The notes: generated from the sequence alone by a model not told the origin. DNA of 13,394 nucleotides from CAYORM01 sp964406375 (GCA_964406375.1 CAYORM010000081.1:1-13394); one strand, 5' to 3'; counted from the stretch's first letter, positions 5,059-12,559 are shown. Numbers and translations are program-made.

Positions 5059-5748
5059 TCAGTCCAGCCAGCGGGTCTGCGGACCCTCGACGATGCGGCG
5101 GACGAAATCCGGCATGGTCAGCCCCGCTTTGACCTTGGCCTCGAGCGCCGCTTCGGCGGCCCGGACGGTGGCAAGCCGCTCGAGGATGGCGCCGAGCCGC
5201 GCCTGCGGCACGACGACCACGCCATCGATGTCGGCGACGATCACGTCGCCCGGCTCGACCGTCACGCCGCCGCAGATCACCGTCACACCCGCTGCACCCG
5301 GGCCGTTGCGCACCGGCGAGTTGGGCGTGACGCCGGCGGAGAAGATCGGCAGGCCGACACCACGCAGGCCCACCACGTCACGGATCAGCCCATCGGTGAC
5401 GAAGGCCACCCCGCCGCGATTCTTGAGCATCCCGAACATCAGATCGCCGATCACGGCGCAGCCTTCCCAGCCGCCGGTCGCCGCGACCAGCACGTCGCCG
5501 GGCTGGATGATCTCCAGCGCGCCGAAGGCGCCGAGATTGTCGCCGGGGCGGTTCTCCGCCGTCACGGCCACGCCGACGACCGACTCGGCCGGCGGGTCGA
5601 GCGGCTTGATGCGGTGATGCATCGCGCCGGATCCGTCCATGCAGTCGACGATGTAGCCGGTCGGCACGCCCTTCAGCGCCGCCACCAGCGCCGGATCGGG
5701 CCGCGCGAAGCCTCGGCGCAGCGTCAGAATTGGCGGATCCTCGATCAT
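5059..5748 (-). CDS. RraA / 4-hydroxy-4-methyl-2-oxoglutarate aldolase-like protein
   Basis: A 229-residue member of the RraA/HMG-aldolase fold. The family core is visible: GDNLGAFGALEIIQPGDVLV, then CAVIGDLMFGMLKNRGGVAF, then TDGLIRDVVGLRGVGLPIFS with the metal/substrate Arg-Asp pair at R123-D124. This is followed by GVTVEPGDVIVADIDGVVVV. Aldolases of this type cleave HMG or decarboxylate oxaloacetate with Mg or Mn; RraA proper inhibits RNase E. The intact RD pair and the divergent dehydrogenase neighbour favour a small-molecule enzyme over an RNase regulator (inference). ATG 5748 has AAGGAA about 8 bases upstream. A longer upstream reading would run through the promoter region and into the divergent gene, so I reject it. 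It is divergent from the Ldh2-family gene (103-base gap), and its stop palindromically faces the stop of the lipoprotein gene. Confidence 0.88.
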   Translation of the reverse strand: MIEDPPILTLRRGFARPDPALVAALKGVPTGYIVDCMDGSGAMHHRIKPLDPPAESVVGVAVTAENRPGDNLGAFGALEIIQPGDVLVAATGGWEGCAVIGDLMFGMLKNRGGVAFVTDGLIRDVVGLRGVGLPIFSAGVTPNSPVRNGPGAAGVTVICGGVTVEPGDVIVADIDGVVVVPQARLGAILERLATVRAAEAALEAKVKAGLTMPDFVRRIVEGPQTRWLD

Positions 5749-5851
5749 GGTCTCGTTCCTTCCCCGTATCGGCGTGCCGACGGTATGATGCCGCCGGATG
5801 AAACGAAAGCCCGCACGCAAGATGGCGGGCCAGTCAGTCGGGGGAACCGTC
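5749..5851. promoter_or_regulatory. Divergent promoter region, RraA-like / Ldh2-family pair
   Basis: This holds the start sites of both genes. A short dyad TCGGC-gt-GCCGA (5769-5780) is flanked by two GTAT copies. A 6-bp hairpin GCCCGC/GCGGGC (5809-5814 with 5825-5830) lies in the 5' leader of the rightward gene. Either could be a control element for coordinated expression; no -35/-10 pair is clear. Confidence 0.35.
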
Positions 5852-6907
5852 ATGAAAGTGGTCGCGGCCGAGAGGCTGGAGAGGGCCGTGGCCCGCATCT
5901 TCGAGGCGGCGGGGGTCGAGGGCGAGGAGGCCGGGCGTGTCGCCCGCCACCTCGTCGACAGCAATCTCTGCGGCCATGACAGCCATGGCGTGGCGCGCAC
6001 CTTGCGTTATGTCCAGTTCCTCAGGGATGGCAGCGTCAAGGCCGGGCAGTCGATCGAGGTGCTGTTCGACGGCGGCGCGCTTCTCGCCCTGAACGGCCGG
6101 ATGGGGCTGGGCCAGACGATCGGCGAGCAGGCGATGGACCTTCTGGCCGAGCGTGCGCTCGCCCATGGCATCGCGCTGGTGACGATCCGCGGCGCCGGCC
6201 ATCTCGGGCGGCTCGGCGACTGGGCCGAGCGGCTGGCGGGGCATGGGCTCGCCTCGCTGCACTTCCTCAACACCACCGGTCTCGGCCTGATGGTGACGCC
6301 GTTCGGTGGCACCGATCGGCGGCTGTCACCCTGTCCGCTCGCGATCTGCGTGCCGGTGACCGGCCGCGATCCGCTGCTGCTCGACATCACCACGGCGATG
6401 ACCGCCGAAGGCAAGCTGATGGTCGCCCGCAACAAGGGCGAGCAGGTGCCGGAGGGGATTATCGTCGACAAAGAGGGGCGGCCGACCACATCGCCGGAGG
6501 TGTTCTATGCCGGCGGTTCGATCTTGCCCTTTGGCGGGCACAAGGGCGCCGGGCTCAACGTGCTGACCGACATCCTCGCCGGCGCGCTGTCGGGCGGCGG
6601 CTGCACCGCGCCGGGGGTCAAGACGCTCGAGAACACCATGACGTCAATCGCCATCGACATCGGCCGGCTGCCCGAGCCGGAGGCGATGACGGCGGAAATC
6701 ATCCGCTTCGCCGACTGGGTAAAGGGCTCGCCGCCGGCCGATCCCGAACGGCCTGTCCTTTTGCCCGGCGAGATGGAAGCGGCGACGCGCCGCCGCCGCA
6801 CGGCCGAGGGCATCCCGCTCGATGACGGCAGCTGGGGCGACATCCTGGCCGCGGCCGATCTCGTCGGGCTGCCGCGGGAAGAGGTGGAGCGCCTTGCCGC
6901 CGGCTGA
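5852..6907 (+). CDS. Ldh2 (malate/L-lactate/ureidoglycolate dehydrogenase-like) family NAD(P)-dependent oxidoreductase
   Basis: A 351-residue cytoplasmic dehydrogenase of the MDH2/LDH2 (YlbC/ComC) family, structurally unrelated to classical Rossmann LDH. Hallmarks are SNLCGHDSHGVARTLRYVQF (catalytic histidine H45 of the SHG motif), RGAGHLGRLGDWAERLA, FGGTDRRLSPCPLAICVP and DITTAMTAEGKLMVARNKGE. The C-terminal PFGGHKGAGLNVLTDILAGA also fits, and the length is normal. These enzymes reduce or oxidise 2-oxo/2-hydroxy acids with NAD(P)H; the substrate cannot be assigned. Pairing with an HMG-aldolase-like gene suggests a 2-oxo-acid catabolic step shared by the two (inference). ATG 5852 has GGGGGAA about 6 bases upstream. 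The stop codon sits in the loop of a 10-bp hairpin (6895-6917). Confidence 0.92.
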   Translation: MKVVAAERLERAVARIFEAAGVEGEEAGRVARHLVDSNLCGHDSHGVARTLRYVQFLRDGSVKAGQSIEVLFDGGALLALNGRMGLGQTIGEQAMDLLAERALAHGIALVTIRGAGHLGRLGDWAERLAGHGLASLHFLNTTGLGLMVTPFGGTDRRLSPCPLAICVPVTGRDPLLLDITTAMTAEGKLMVARNKGEQVPEGIIVDKEGRPTTSPEVFYAGGSILPFGGHKGAGLNVLTDILAGALSGGGCTAPGVKTLENTMTSIAIDIGRLPEPEAMTAEIIRFADWVKGSPPADPERPVLLPGEMEAATRRRRTAEGIPLDDGSWGDILAAADLVGLPREEVERLAAG

Positions 6908-6917
6908 GCCGGCGGCA
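6895..6917. terminator. Palindromic hairpin with the stop codon as its loop, between convergent genes
   Basis: TGCCGCCGGC (6895-6904) and GCCGGCGGCA (6908-6917) are perfect 10-bp arms around TGA, the stop codon of the Ldh2-family gene. It lies 18 bases from the stop of the convergent DsbA-like gene and may terminate transcripts from either side. Neither flank has a T tract, so efficiency as an intrinsic terminator is uncertain. Confidence 0.45.
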
Positions 6918-6934
6918 CGTCCTGCTCCGGGCTC

Positions 6935-7696
6935 TCAGCCCTCGCGCTCGGCCTCGATCTCCGCCTTCAGCCGGTCATAGCCCACCGCGCCGGGAACGAC
7001 CTGGCCGTTGATGACGAAGGCGGGCGTGCCATTGATGCCGAGCGCCTGGGCGAGATCCATGTTGGCGCGCAGTTCGGCCGCCACCTCGGGCGACTGCATG
7101 TCCTCGCGCAGCCGCTCGACATCGAGCCCGACCGCGGCCGCGGTGTCGAAGATCATCTGCTCGCTGAGCTGCCCCTGGATGTTCATCAGCGCGGCGTGGA
7201 AGTCCTCGTAGCGCCCCTGCATCTCGGCGGCGAGCGCCGCACGCGCCGCGACGACCGAGGCGGGGCCAAGGATCGGGAACTCCTTCATCACCATGCGCAG
7301 CCCGTCATCCTCGGCGAGGAGCTGGGCACGCGCAGGCTCCATGCGCTTGCAGTAGCCGCACTGGTAGTCGAAGAACTCGACGAGGGTCACATCGCCCTCG
7401 GGATTGCCGATCACCGGCGATCCCGGCCGCGCGAAGATCTCGTCGCCGAGCGCCGCCACGGCCTGCGCCCGCATCTCCGCCTCATACTGCGCCTGCCGTG
7501 CGTCGTAGAGCTCGAGCGCCTCGATGATCACCTCCGGATGGGCCAGCAGGTACTCGTGGACGATCGCCTCGATCTCGGCGCGCGGCAGTTCGGCTGCGCC
7601 CTGCTGACCCTTGTCGTCCTGGGCGGCGGCCGGCAGGGCCGCGATCGTGAAGAGGGCGGCGGCAGCGGCCGTGGAGAGAAGGCGGGAGGGGAGCAT
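6935..7696 (-). CDS. Periplasmic DsbA-family thiol:disulfide oxidoreductase (ScsC-like)
   Basis: 253 residues. The N-terminal signal peptide has a hydrophobic run about 6-21 and ends LPAAA before QDD (cleavage near 25). A helical ScsC-type N-terminal domain follows, with LPRAEIEAIVHEYLLAHPEV and IIEALE (37-62). The thioredoxin-fold catalytic domain has VTLVEFFDYQCGYCK with active-site C113-x-x-C116. A cis-proline appears in GINGTPAFVINGQVVPG. It probably oxidises or isomerises disulfides in exported proteins; the N-terminal domain suggests a trimeric ScsC-like isomerase or copper-stress role, which is inference. ATG 7696 is the start of a proper signal peptide, although the ribosome site (AGAGA) is weak. 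Upstream on the same strand is the M48 protease gene, with a probable terminator between. The two form an envelope-quality neighbourhood. Confidence 0.9.
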   Translation of the reverse strand: MLPSRLLSTAAAAALFTIAALPAAAQDDKGQQGAAELPRAEIEAIVHEYLLAHPEVIIEALELYDARQAQYEAEMRAQAVAALGDEIFARPGSPVIGNPEGDVTLVEFFDYQCGYCKRMEPARAQLLAEDDGLRMVMKEFPILGPASVVAARAALAAEMQGRYEDFHAALMNIQGQLSEQMIFDTAAAVGLDVERLREDMQSPEVAAELRANMDLAQALGINGTPAFVINGQVVPGAVGYDRLKAEIEAEREG

Positions 7697-7739
7697 GGTG
7701 GCGTCTCTGTGGTGACGATCGGCTTCGGCGAGAGTCGGT

Positions 7740-7769
7740 AAAAGTCGAGGGCGGCGCAAGCGCGGCCCG
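7740..7769 (-). terminator. Probable intrinsic terminator of the M48 protease gene (minus strand)
   Basis: Read on the minus strand, 10 bases after the protease stop, GGGC-c-GCG pairs with CGC-c-GCCC around CTTG (7769-7750, one mismatch). TCGAC and then TTTTT follow (7744-7740). The T tract starts 5 bases after the stem, so it is good but not ideal. It would separate the protease and DsbA-like genes, at least partly. Confidence 0.5.
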
Positions 7770-7778
7770 ATCGTGGCG

Positions 7779-9101
7779 CTAGTTTGCCGTACGCAACGCA
7801 TTGAGGATGTCCTGCGCCCGCAGCCAGCCCGGCGATCCGGTGCCAAGGAGCTGCATCGCCCGTTCGGCCTGGGCGGCCGCCCCGGCATGATCGCCCCGGC
7901 GCATCGCCTCCTCGGCGAGATAGGAGGCGGCGGTCCCGACATCGCCTTGCATGCCATAGGCGGTGGCGAGCAGCCGGAAGGTGATCGAAGGGGGCGTGCG
8001 CGAGCGCGCAGCGCGCTCGAGATCGGAGATCGCGCCAGCCAGATCGCCGGCGTCGATCTTCGTCTGGGCGAGCGGGATGAGGAACAGCGTCTCGTCCGGC
8101 CGCAGCGCCAGCGCGCGCTCGTAATAGCCGCGCGCCTCGGCCATGCGGCCGCTCTCGAGCAGCATCTGCCCCATCAGCTCGTGAAAGAAGGGATCATTCG
8201 GCGCGGCCGCCAGCAGCGCCTCCATCCGTGTCAGCGCCTCGGGCAGGAGGCCCAGCCGGTAGGCGGCGATGGCGCGCGCATATTGTGCCGGCAGGCTCAT
8301 GTCGCTCGCCGGGTAGCGGCTCGCCGCCTGCTGGGGGCGTACGAAGCCGTAGAGCTTCGCCTGCATCCGCTCGAACAGCGCATCCCACCCCGCCGGCATC
8401 GGCGCACGGTAGAGCGGTGAGCTCTCGACCGTCCGCCGCAGCGCCTCGAGCCGATCGCTCGCCAGCGGATGGGTGCTGGCATAGGCGGTCGGCCGGCCGA
8501 AGCCGAGCTCCTGATCGGCCTGGTACTCGAGCAGGGTCAGCGCGCCATCCGGCGGAATGCCGGCGCGCTCTAGGAAGCGCACGCCAGCCTGATCGGCTGC
8601 GCTCTCCATCGAACGGGTGTAGGCGAGCAGACTCTGCTGGCCGATCCCGGCACCGCCGAACAGGGCGACGGCACCGGCGGAGCCGAAGCCGCTCGCCATC
8701 GCCGCGGCGCCGAGCAGCGTGCCGACGACCGCCGTCGTCATCGCCCGCTCGACCTGGTCGGCACCGCGGACGAGATGGCCGCCGGCGACATGGCCGGCCT
8801 CATGCGCCAGAACGCCGAGCAGCTCGCCGACATTGCGTACCCGCAGGATCAGCCCGGTATGGATGTAGATCGCCTGGCCACCGGCGACGAAGGCGTTGAG
8901 GCTGTCATCCTGGACGAGATGAACGCGGACACTGTCGGCGGAAAGGCCGGCCGCCGCGAAGATTGGCGACAGCATCGTGCGGATGCTAGCTTCCAGCTCC
9001 GCGTCGCGGACAAGGGTCAGGCCACGCGACTGCGCGTAGCTGGCGGGGGCGGCGAGGATCAGGAGCAGCGCGCAGAGCGCCGCCACGGTTTTGCGGAACA
9101 C
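7779..9101 (-). CDS. BepA-like periplasmic M48 metalloprotease with C-terminal TPR repeats
   Basis: 440 residues. A signal peptide with AxA site SYA (21-23) precedes the M48 domain. It has HEAGH (H100, E101, H104) as zinc ligands and catalytic base, and third-ligand glutamate E166 in SMESAADQAG with the conserved D170. The STHPLASDRLEAL motif contains H211, equivalent to the BepA switch histidine in THPLPESR. Downstream is a TPR array from about 300 to the end, with units such as PFFHELMGQMLLESGRMAEA and RGYYERALALRPDE. BepA degrades or assists outer-membrane proteins such as LptD and BamA in E. coli; a similar outer-membrane quality-control role is likely. The GTG start at 9101 gives a sensible signal peptide, but the ribosome site (TGGGGT) is weak. 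It is divergent from the GGT-like lipoprotein gene with only 43 bases between, so their promoters must be very compact or overlap. Confidence 0.92.
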   Translation of the reverse strand: MFRKTVAALCALLLILAAPASYAQSRGLTLVRDAELEASIRTMLSPIFAAAGLSADSVRVHLVQDDSLNAFVAGGQAIYIHTGLILRVRNVGELLGVLAHEAGHVAGGHLVRGADQVERAMTTAVVGTLLGAAAMASGFGSAGAVALFGGAGIGQQSLLAYTRSMESAADQAGVRFLERAGIPPDGALTLLEYQADQELGFGRPTAYASTHPLASDRLEALRRTVESSPLYRAPMPAGWDALFERMQAKLYGFVRPQQAASRYPASDMSLPAQYARAIAAYRLGLLPEALTRMEALLAAAPNDPFFHELMGQMLLESGRMAEARGYYERALALRPDETLFLIPLAQTKIDAGDLAGAISDLERAARSRTPPSITFRLLATAYGMQGDVGTAASYLAEEAMRRGDHAGAAAQAERAMQLLGTGSPGWLRAQDILNALRTAN

Positions 9102-9144
9102 GATTGACCCCAGTGCCGATCAGCCGACGGATCATCCACCTGCC

Positions 9145-10611
9145 ATGAGAATTTGTCGACCAAGCGGCGCGGGGGCGCTGCGATTCGTCTGTCTCGCGGC
9201 GCTTCTCGTCGCCGGCTGCGTACCCGGGTCGGAGCCGGCCGCGCCGCCGGCACCGCTCGTCGATCCGGCCGCGTCGATCGATGCCCGCACGGTGGTGGCG
9301 GCGCGCGCGGTGACGGGACTCGTGGCGGCGGACGACAGGATGGCGGCGCGGGTCGCGGCCGACATCCTCTCCGGCGGCGGCAATGCCGCCGATGCCGCGG
9401 TGGCGGCAGCCGCGACGATGGCGGTGACACTGCCGTCGCGCGTGGGGCCGGGGGGTGGCGGCACCTGTCTCGTCTCGGCCGCCGGCGGCGGGGTCGAAGC
9501 GATCGACTTCCTGGCGCGCAGCCCGGGCCCCGGTCCGGGGCAGCTGCTCGGCGGGCTCGCGGCGCTGGCGCAGCGGCATGGCAGCCGGCCGCTTGACGCG
9601 CTTTTCGCGCCCGCCGTGGCCCTGGCGGCCGACGGTACCGTGGTCGGCCAGGCCCTCGCCAGTGATCTCGCGGCGGTCGATCCGGTCCTCGCCGAGGATC
9701 CGGCGGCCGCGGCGATCTTCGTCGATGGCGGACGGGTGAAGCGTGCCGGCGCGCCGCTCGTGCAGCCCGCGCTCGCCGCCACCCTGGCCGCGGCCGCCGC
9801 GGCGCCCCCGACGGGCGGCACCTGGCTGTCGCCGATCGTGCGGCGCAGCGCGGCCGGCACCGCCTATTTCGCGCCGCAGCCGGAAGCGGCCGGGCCGGAT
9901 CTCGCGACGCTCTGGGAGATCGTGACCGAGGTCGAGCCCTATGGCCCGCTGCCCTGGGACGAACGCGCCCATCTGCTGTTCGAGGCGCAGCGGCGTGGCC
10001 GCGCTGCGGGCGGCGGTTCCGGCGCATCGGCGATGGCGGGATACGATCCCGATCTGCAGACCGCACCCTTCGTGAATGGCGACGGTGACACCAGCTTCGG
10101 CGCGACGCTGGCGATCCTCGACACCGAGGGGCGGGCGGTCGCCTGCGGCTTCTCGCTCAACGGGATGTTCGGGACCGGCCGGCTCGATCCTGTGACCGGC
10201 GGTTTCGAGGCGGCACCCCCCGGAGCGGTGGACCTCGTGGCCGGCATCGCCATCGTGCTCGATCCGGCGACGGGCCAGCCGCTCCTCGTTGGCGCAGGCG
10301 CGGATTTCGGCGCCGGCCTCGCGACGACGATGGCGGAAGACCTGCTCGCCGGACGCACCGCGGTGCAGGCGATCGGCTATCCCCGGCTGGCGCCAGATCC
10401 CGGTCTCGACGCCACCGTCGTCGAGGCGCGGATGGACAGGGGTGTTGCCGACCGGCTGACGCTGCGCGGCCATCTGGTGCGATCCTCCGCGGGCATGGGG
10501 CGGGTCTCGCTGATCTCCTGCGAGGGGGCGGGGCCGGCCCGTGGCTGCGTGGCGGCCACCGATCCGCGCGGCTGGGGCGACGCAATCGCCGCCGCGCCGG
10601 GCGGAGTGTGA
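9145..10611 (+). CDS. Divergent gamma-glutamyltransferase-like lipoprotein, probable loss of several active-site residues
   Basis: 488 residues. The signal sequence has lipobox LVAGC (lipidated C25), so it is anchored in the membrane, probably facing the periplasm. GGT-fold signs are SGGGNAADAAVAAAATMAV, then the glycine-rich RVGPGGGGTCLVSA. The self-cleavage neighbourhood is NGDGDTSFGATLAILDTEG, with candidate nucleophile T316, followed by GFSLNGMFGTG. Expected GGT residues look absent: the RE.AP arginine site reads DFLARSP, and the NN.MDDF and PLSSM motifs are not seen. The oxyanion GSPGG position reads GAGADFG. It is therefore either a catalytically altered member or a pseudoenzyme. Ala/Gly-rich composition and high GC are like its neighbours. 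ATG 9145 is chosen because it begins the lipoprotein signal, although no good ribosome site precedes it. It is followed 25 bases later by the aminotransferase gene. Confidence 0.7.
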   Translation: MRICRPSGAGALRFVCLAALLVAGCVPGSEPAAPPAPLVDPAASIDARTVVAARAVTGLVAADDRMAARVAADILSGGGNAADAAVAAAATMAVTLPSRVGPGGGGTCLVSAAGGGVEAIDFLARSPGPGPGQLLGGLAALAQRHGSRPLDALFAPAVALAADGTVVGQALASDLAAVDPVLAEDPAAAAIFVDGGRVKRAGAPLVQPALAATLAAAAAAPPTGGTWLSPIVRRSAAGTAYFAPQPEAAGPDLATLWEIVTEVEPYGPLPWDERAHLLFEAQRRGRAAGGGSGASAMAGYDPDLQTAPFVNGDGDTSFGATLAILDTEGRAVACGFSLNGMFGTGRLDPVTGGFEAAPPGAVDLVAGIAIVLDPATGQPLLVGAGADFGAGLATTMAEDLLAGRTAVQAIGYPRLAPDPGLDATVVEARMDRGVADRLTLRGHLVRSSAGMGRVSLISCEGAGPARGCVAATDPRGWGDAIAAAPGGV

Positions 10612-10636
10612 GGTCGAGGAGCCGAAGGGCGGTGGC

Positions 10637-11803
10637 ATGAATGCTGTTGTGAAGCCGGGCGTGTCGAGTCGGGGGCGGCTGCCGCCCTTCATCGTCATGG
10701 ACGTGATGAGCGCCGCCGCCGCTCGGTCGGAGAGCCATGGCGACGTGCTGCATCTCGAGGTCGGGCAACCCGGCTCGCCGGCGCCCGCGGCGGTGCTGGA
10801 GGCGGCCCGCCGGGCGCTCGCCGAGGACCGGATCGGCTACACGGTCGCCCTCGGCATCCCGGAGCTGCGGCACGCCATCGCCCGCCACTACGCCGATACC
10901 CAAGGCGTCACTGTGGATCCCGCGCGGATCGCGGTGACGACCGGCTCGTCCGGCGCCTTCCAGCTTGCCTTTCTTGCTGCCTTCGAGGCGGGTGACCGGG
11001 TGGCGATGGCCTGTCCGGGCTATCCGGCCTATCGCAACATCCTGCGCGCGTGCGGCATCGAGCCGATCGAGATCCCGGTCGGGCCCGAGACCCGCTGGCA
11101 GCCGACACCGGCGCTGCTGGAGGCGGCGGGGCCCGTCGCCGGGCTGATCATCGCCAGTCCTGCCAACCCGACCGGCACGATGCTCGAGCCCGCGGCGCTC
11201 GACGCCTTGGCAGGATACTGCCGGCAGCGAGGCGTCCGGCTGATCTCTGACGAGATCTATCACGGGCTCGCCTACGGGCAGACGGCGATCACGGCGCTGG
11301 CTTTCGACCCGGACTGCATCGTCGTCAACAGCTTCTCGAAATACTTCTCGATGACCGGCTGGAGGCTCGGCTGGTCGGTGCTACCGCCCGATCTCGTCCG
11401 TCCGGTCGAATGCCTTGCCCAAAATCTCTTCATTTCACCGCCGACGCTGTCGCAGCATGCAGCGGTCGCAGCCTTCGGTTGTCGTGACGAGCTCGACCGT
11501 AACGTCGCCCGCTACGCCGAGAGCCGCGCCCTCTTGCTCGACGCTTTGCCGCGGGCCGGGATCGACCGCCTCGCCCCGGCGGACGGCGCCTTCTACCTCT
11601 ATGCGGATATCGGCCATCTGACGGCGGACAGCGCCGGCTTCTGCCGGAGGCTGCTCGACGAGACGGGGGTGGCGATCACGCCCGGTGTCGATTTCGATCC
11701 CGTCCGCGGCCATCGCACGATCCGGCTCTCCTATGCCGGCCCGGTCGAGGAGATGCGCGAGGCCGCCGACCGCATCGCCGGCTGGCTCCGTCGCGCGGCC
11801 TGA
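10637..11803 (+). CDS. Class I/II pyridoxal-phosphate aminotransferase
   Basis: 388 residues, fold-type I. Recognisable elements are LEVGQPGSPAP (substrate strand), YTVALGIPELRHAIARHY, TTGSSGAFQL (phosphate-binding loop) and CPGYPAYRN. IIASPANPTGTML carries N177, SDEIYHG carries D205 and Y208, and SFSKYFSMTGWRLGW carries PLP lysine K235 and R243. The carboxylate arginine is in HRTIRLSYAGP. The protein is cytoplasmic, and the pattern resembles aspartate/aromatic-type aminotransferases. The donor and acceptor are not determinable; many such genes are annotated only by class. ATG 10637 has AAGGGCGG upstream. The stop overlaps the mtgA start (TGATG), indicating translational coupling. With the GGT-like gene it probably forms a three-gene operon ending in mtgA. 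Confidence 0.9.
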   Translation: MNAVVKPGVSSRGRLPPFIVMDVMSAAAARSESHGDVLHLEVGQPGSPAPAAVLEAARRALAEDRIGYTVALGIPELRHAIARHYADTQGVTVDPARIAVTTGSSGAFQLAFLAAFEAGDRVAMACPGYPAYRNILRACGIEPIEIPVGPETRWQPTPALLEAAGPVAGLIIASPANPTGTMLEPAALDALAGYCRQRGVRLISDEIYHGLAYGQTAITALAFDPDCIVVNSFSKYFSMTGWRLGWSVLPPDLVRPVECLAQNLFISPPTLSQHAAVAAFGCRDELDRNVARYAESRALLLDALPRAGIDRLAPADGAFYLYADIGHLTADSAGFCRRLLDETGVAITPGVDFDPVRGHRTIRLSYAGPVEEMREAADRIAGWLRRAA

Positions 11804-12495
11804 TGGCCCGCCGGCGCCGGCTGCGCCGCCTGCTGCGCACCGTCCTGCTCGCACTGCTGGTGCTGCTGGTCGTCGCGCCGGCAGGGCTATTGCTCGTCTA
11901 TCGCGTCCTGCCGGTTCCAGCGACCCCGCTGATGGTCATCCGGCTGGTCGAAGGCCATGGCTGGCGGCGCGACTGGGTGCCGCTCAACGCGGTCGCCGCG
12001 GCGGTGCCGCGCGCCGTCATTGCCGCCGAGGACAACCGCTTCTGCAGCCATGACGGCTTCGACTGGATCGAGCTAGAGGCCGCCTATGCGGATTGGCAGG
12101 CCGGGCGCCGGCTGCGCGGCGCCAGCACGATTTCGATGCAGGTCGCCAAGAACCTGTTCCTGTGGGAGGACCGGACCTTCTTCCGCAAGGGGCTCGAAGC
12201 CTGGCTGACGCTGTTCGTCGAGGCGTTGCTGCCGAAGCGGCGGATCATGGAGATCTATCTGAACATCGCCGAGACCGGTCCCGGCCGCTACGGTGTGGCG
12301 GCGGCGGCCGAGGCGGAGTTCGGGCTCGATCCCGCGTCGCTCTCGCGACGCCAGGCGGCGCTGATCGCGGCGACGCTGCCCAATCCGCTCGGCCGGTCGG
12401 CCGGCGCCCCTTCCGGCGGCGTCGCCGACTACGCCCGGACGATCGACCGCCGGGTCGACGCGCTGGGGCCGTCCTTCTTCGCCTGCCTGGAGTGA
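11803..12495 (+). CDS. mtgA: Monofunctional biosynthetic peptidoglycan transglycosylase
   Basis: 230 residues, a GT51-only enzyme that polymerises lipid II into glycan strands at the outer face of the inner membrane. A basic start MARRRRLRRLLR precedes one transmembrane anchor (about 13-33). GT51 motifs in order are VIAAEDNRFCSHDGFDW (catalytic glutamate E76), GASTISMQVAKNLFLW, RKGLEAWLT and KRRIMEIYLNIAETGPGRYG. There is no transpeptidase domain and the length is normal for MtgA. The ATG shares a base with the aminotransferase stop. It likely depends on coupling, since no separate Shine-Dalgarno is evident beyond the GC-rich preceding codons. The stop is followed by the alaS promoter region. 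Confidence 0.95.
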   Translation: MARRRRLRRLLRTVLLALLVLLVVAPAGLLLVYRVLPVPATPLMVIRLVEGHGWRRDWVPLNAVAAAVPRAVIAAEDNRFCSHDGFDWIELEAAYADWQAGRRLRGASTISMQVAKNLFLWEDRTFFRKGLEAWLTLFVEALLPKRRIMEIYLNIAETGPGRYGVAAAAEAEFGLDPASLSRRQAALIAATLPNPLGRSAGAPSGGVADYARTIDRRVDALGPSFFACLE

Positions 12496-12529
12496 TCGGA
12501 CAGAGGCACTTTCCCGGCCCGGCGGTTTC

Positions 12530-12559
12530 TGGACAGCCGCCGCGCCGGCGCGCTAGATA
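12530..12559 (+). promoter_or_regulatory. Putative sigma-70-type promoter of alaS, with palindromic spacer
   Basis: TGGACA (12530-12535, one off TTGACA) is followed by an 18-base spacer and TAGATA (12554-12559), about 78 bases before the alaS ATG. The spacer contains a perfect 12-bp palindrome CGCGCCGGCGCG (12541-12552). An upstream 6-bp arm pair (12520-12525 with 12537-12542) could fold alternatively. The promoter match is moderate, and the palindrome may be an autoregulatory site or a chance GC run. Confidence 0.4.

Noticed and set aside
4690..5979. 429-codon plus-strand open frame crossing three genes
   Set aside because: Runs out of frame through the lipoprotein and antisense to the RraA-like gene; no recognisable domain.
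8986..10698. Very long open frame on the minus strand opposite the GGT-like gene (570 codons)
   Set aside because: Product is Arg/Gly/Ala-rich with no family pattern; the plus strand encodes a lipoprotein signal and GGT-fold motifs. It is a by-product of high GC.
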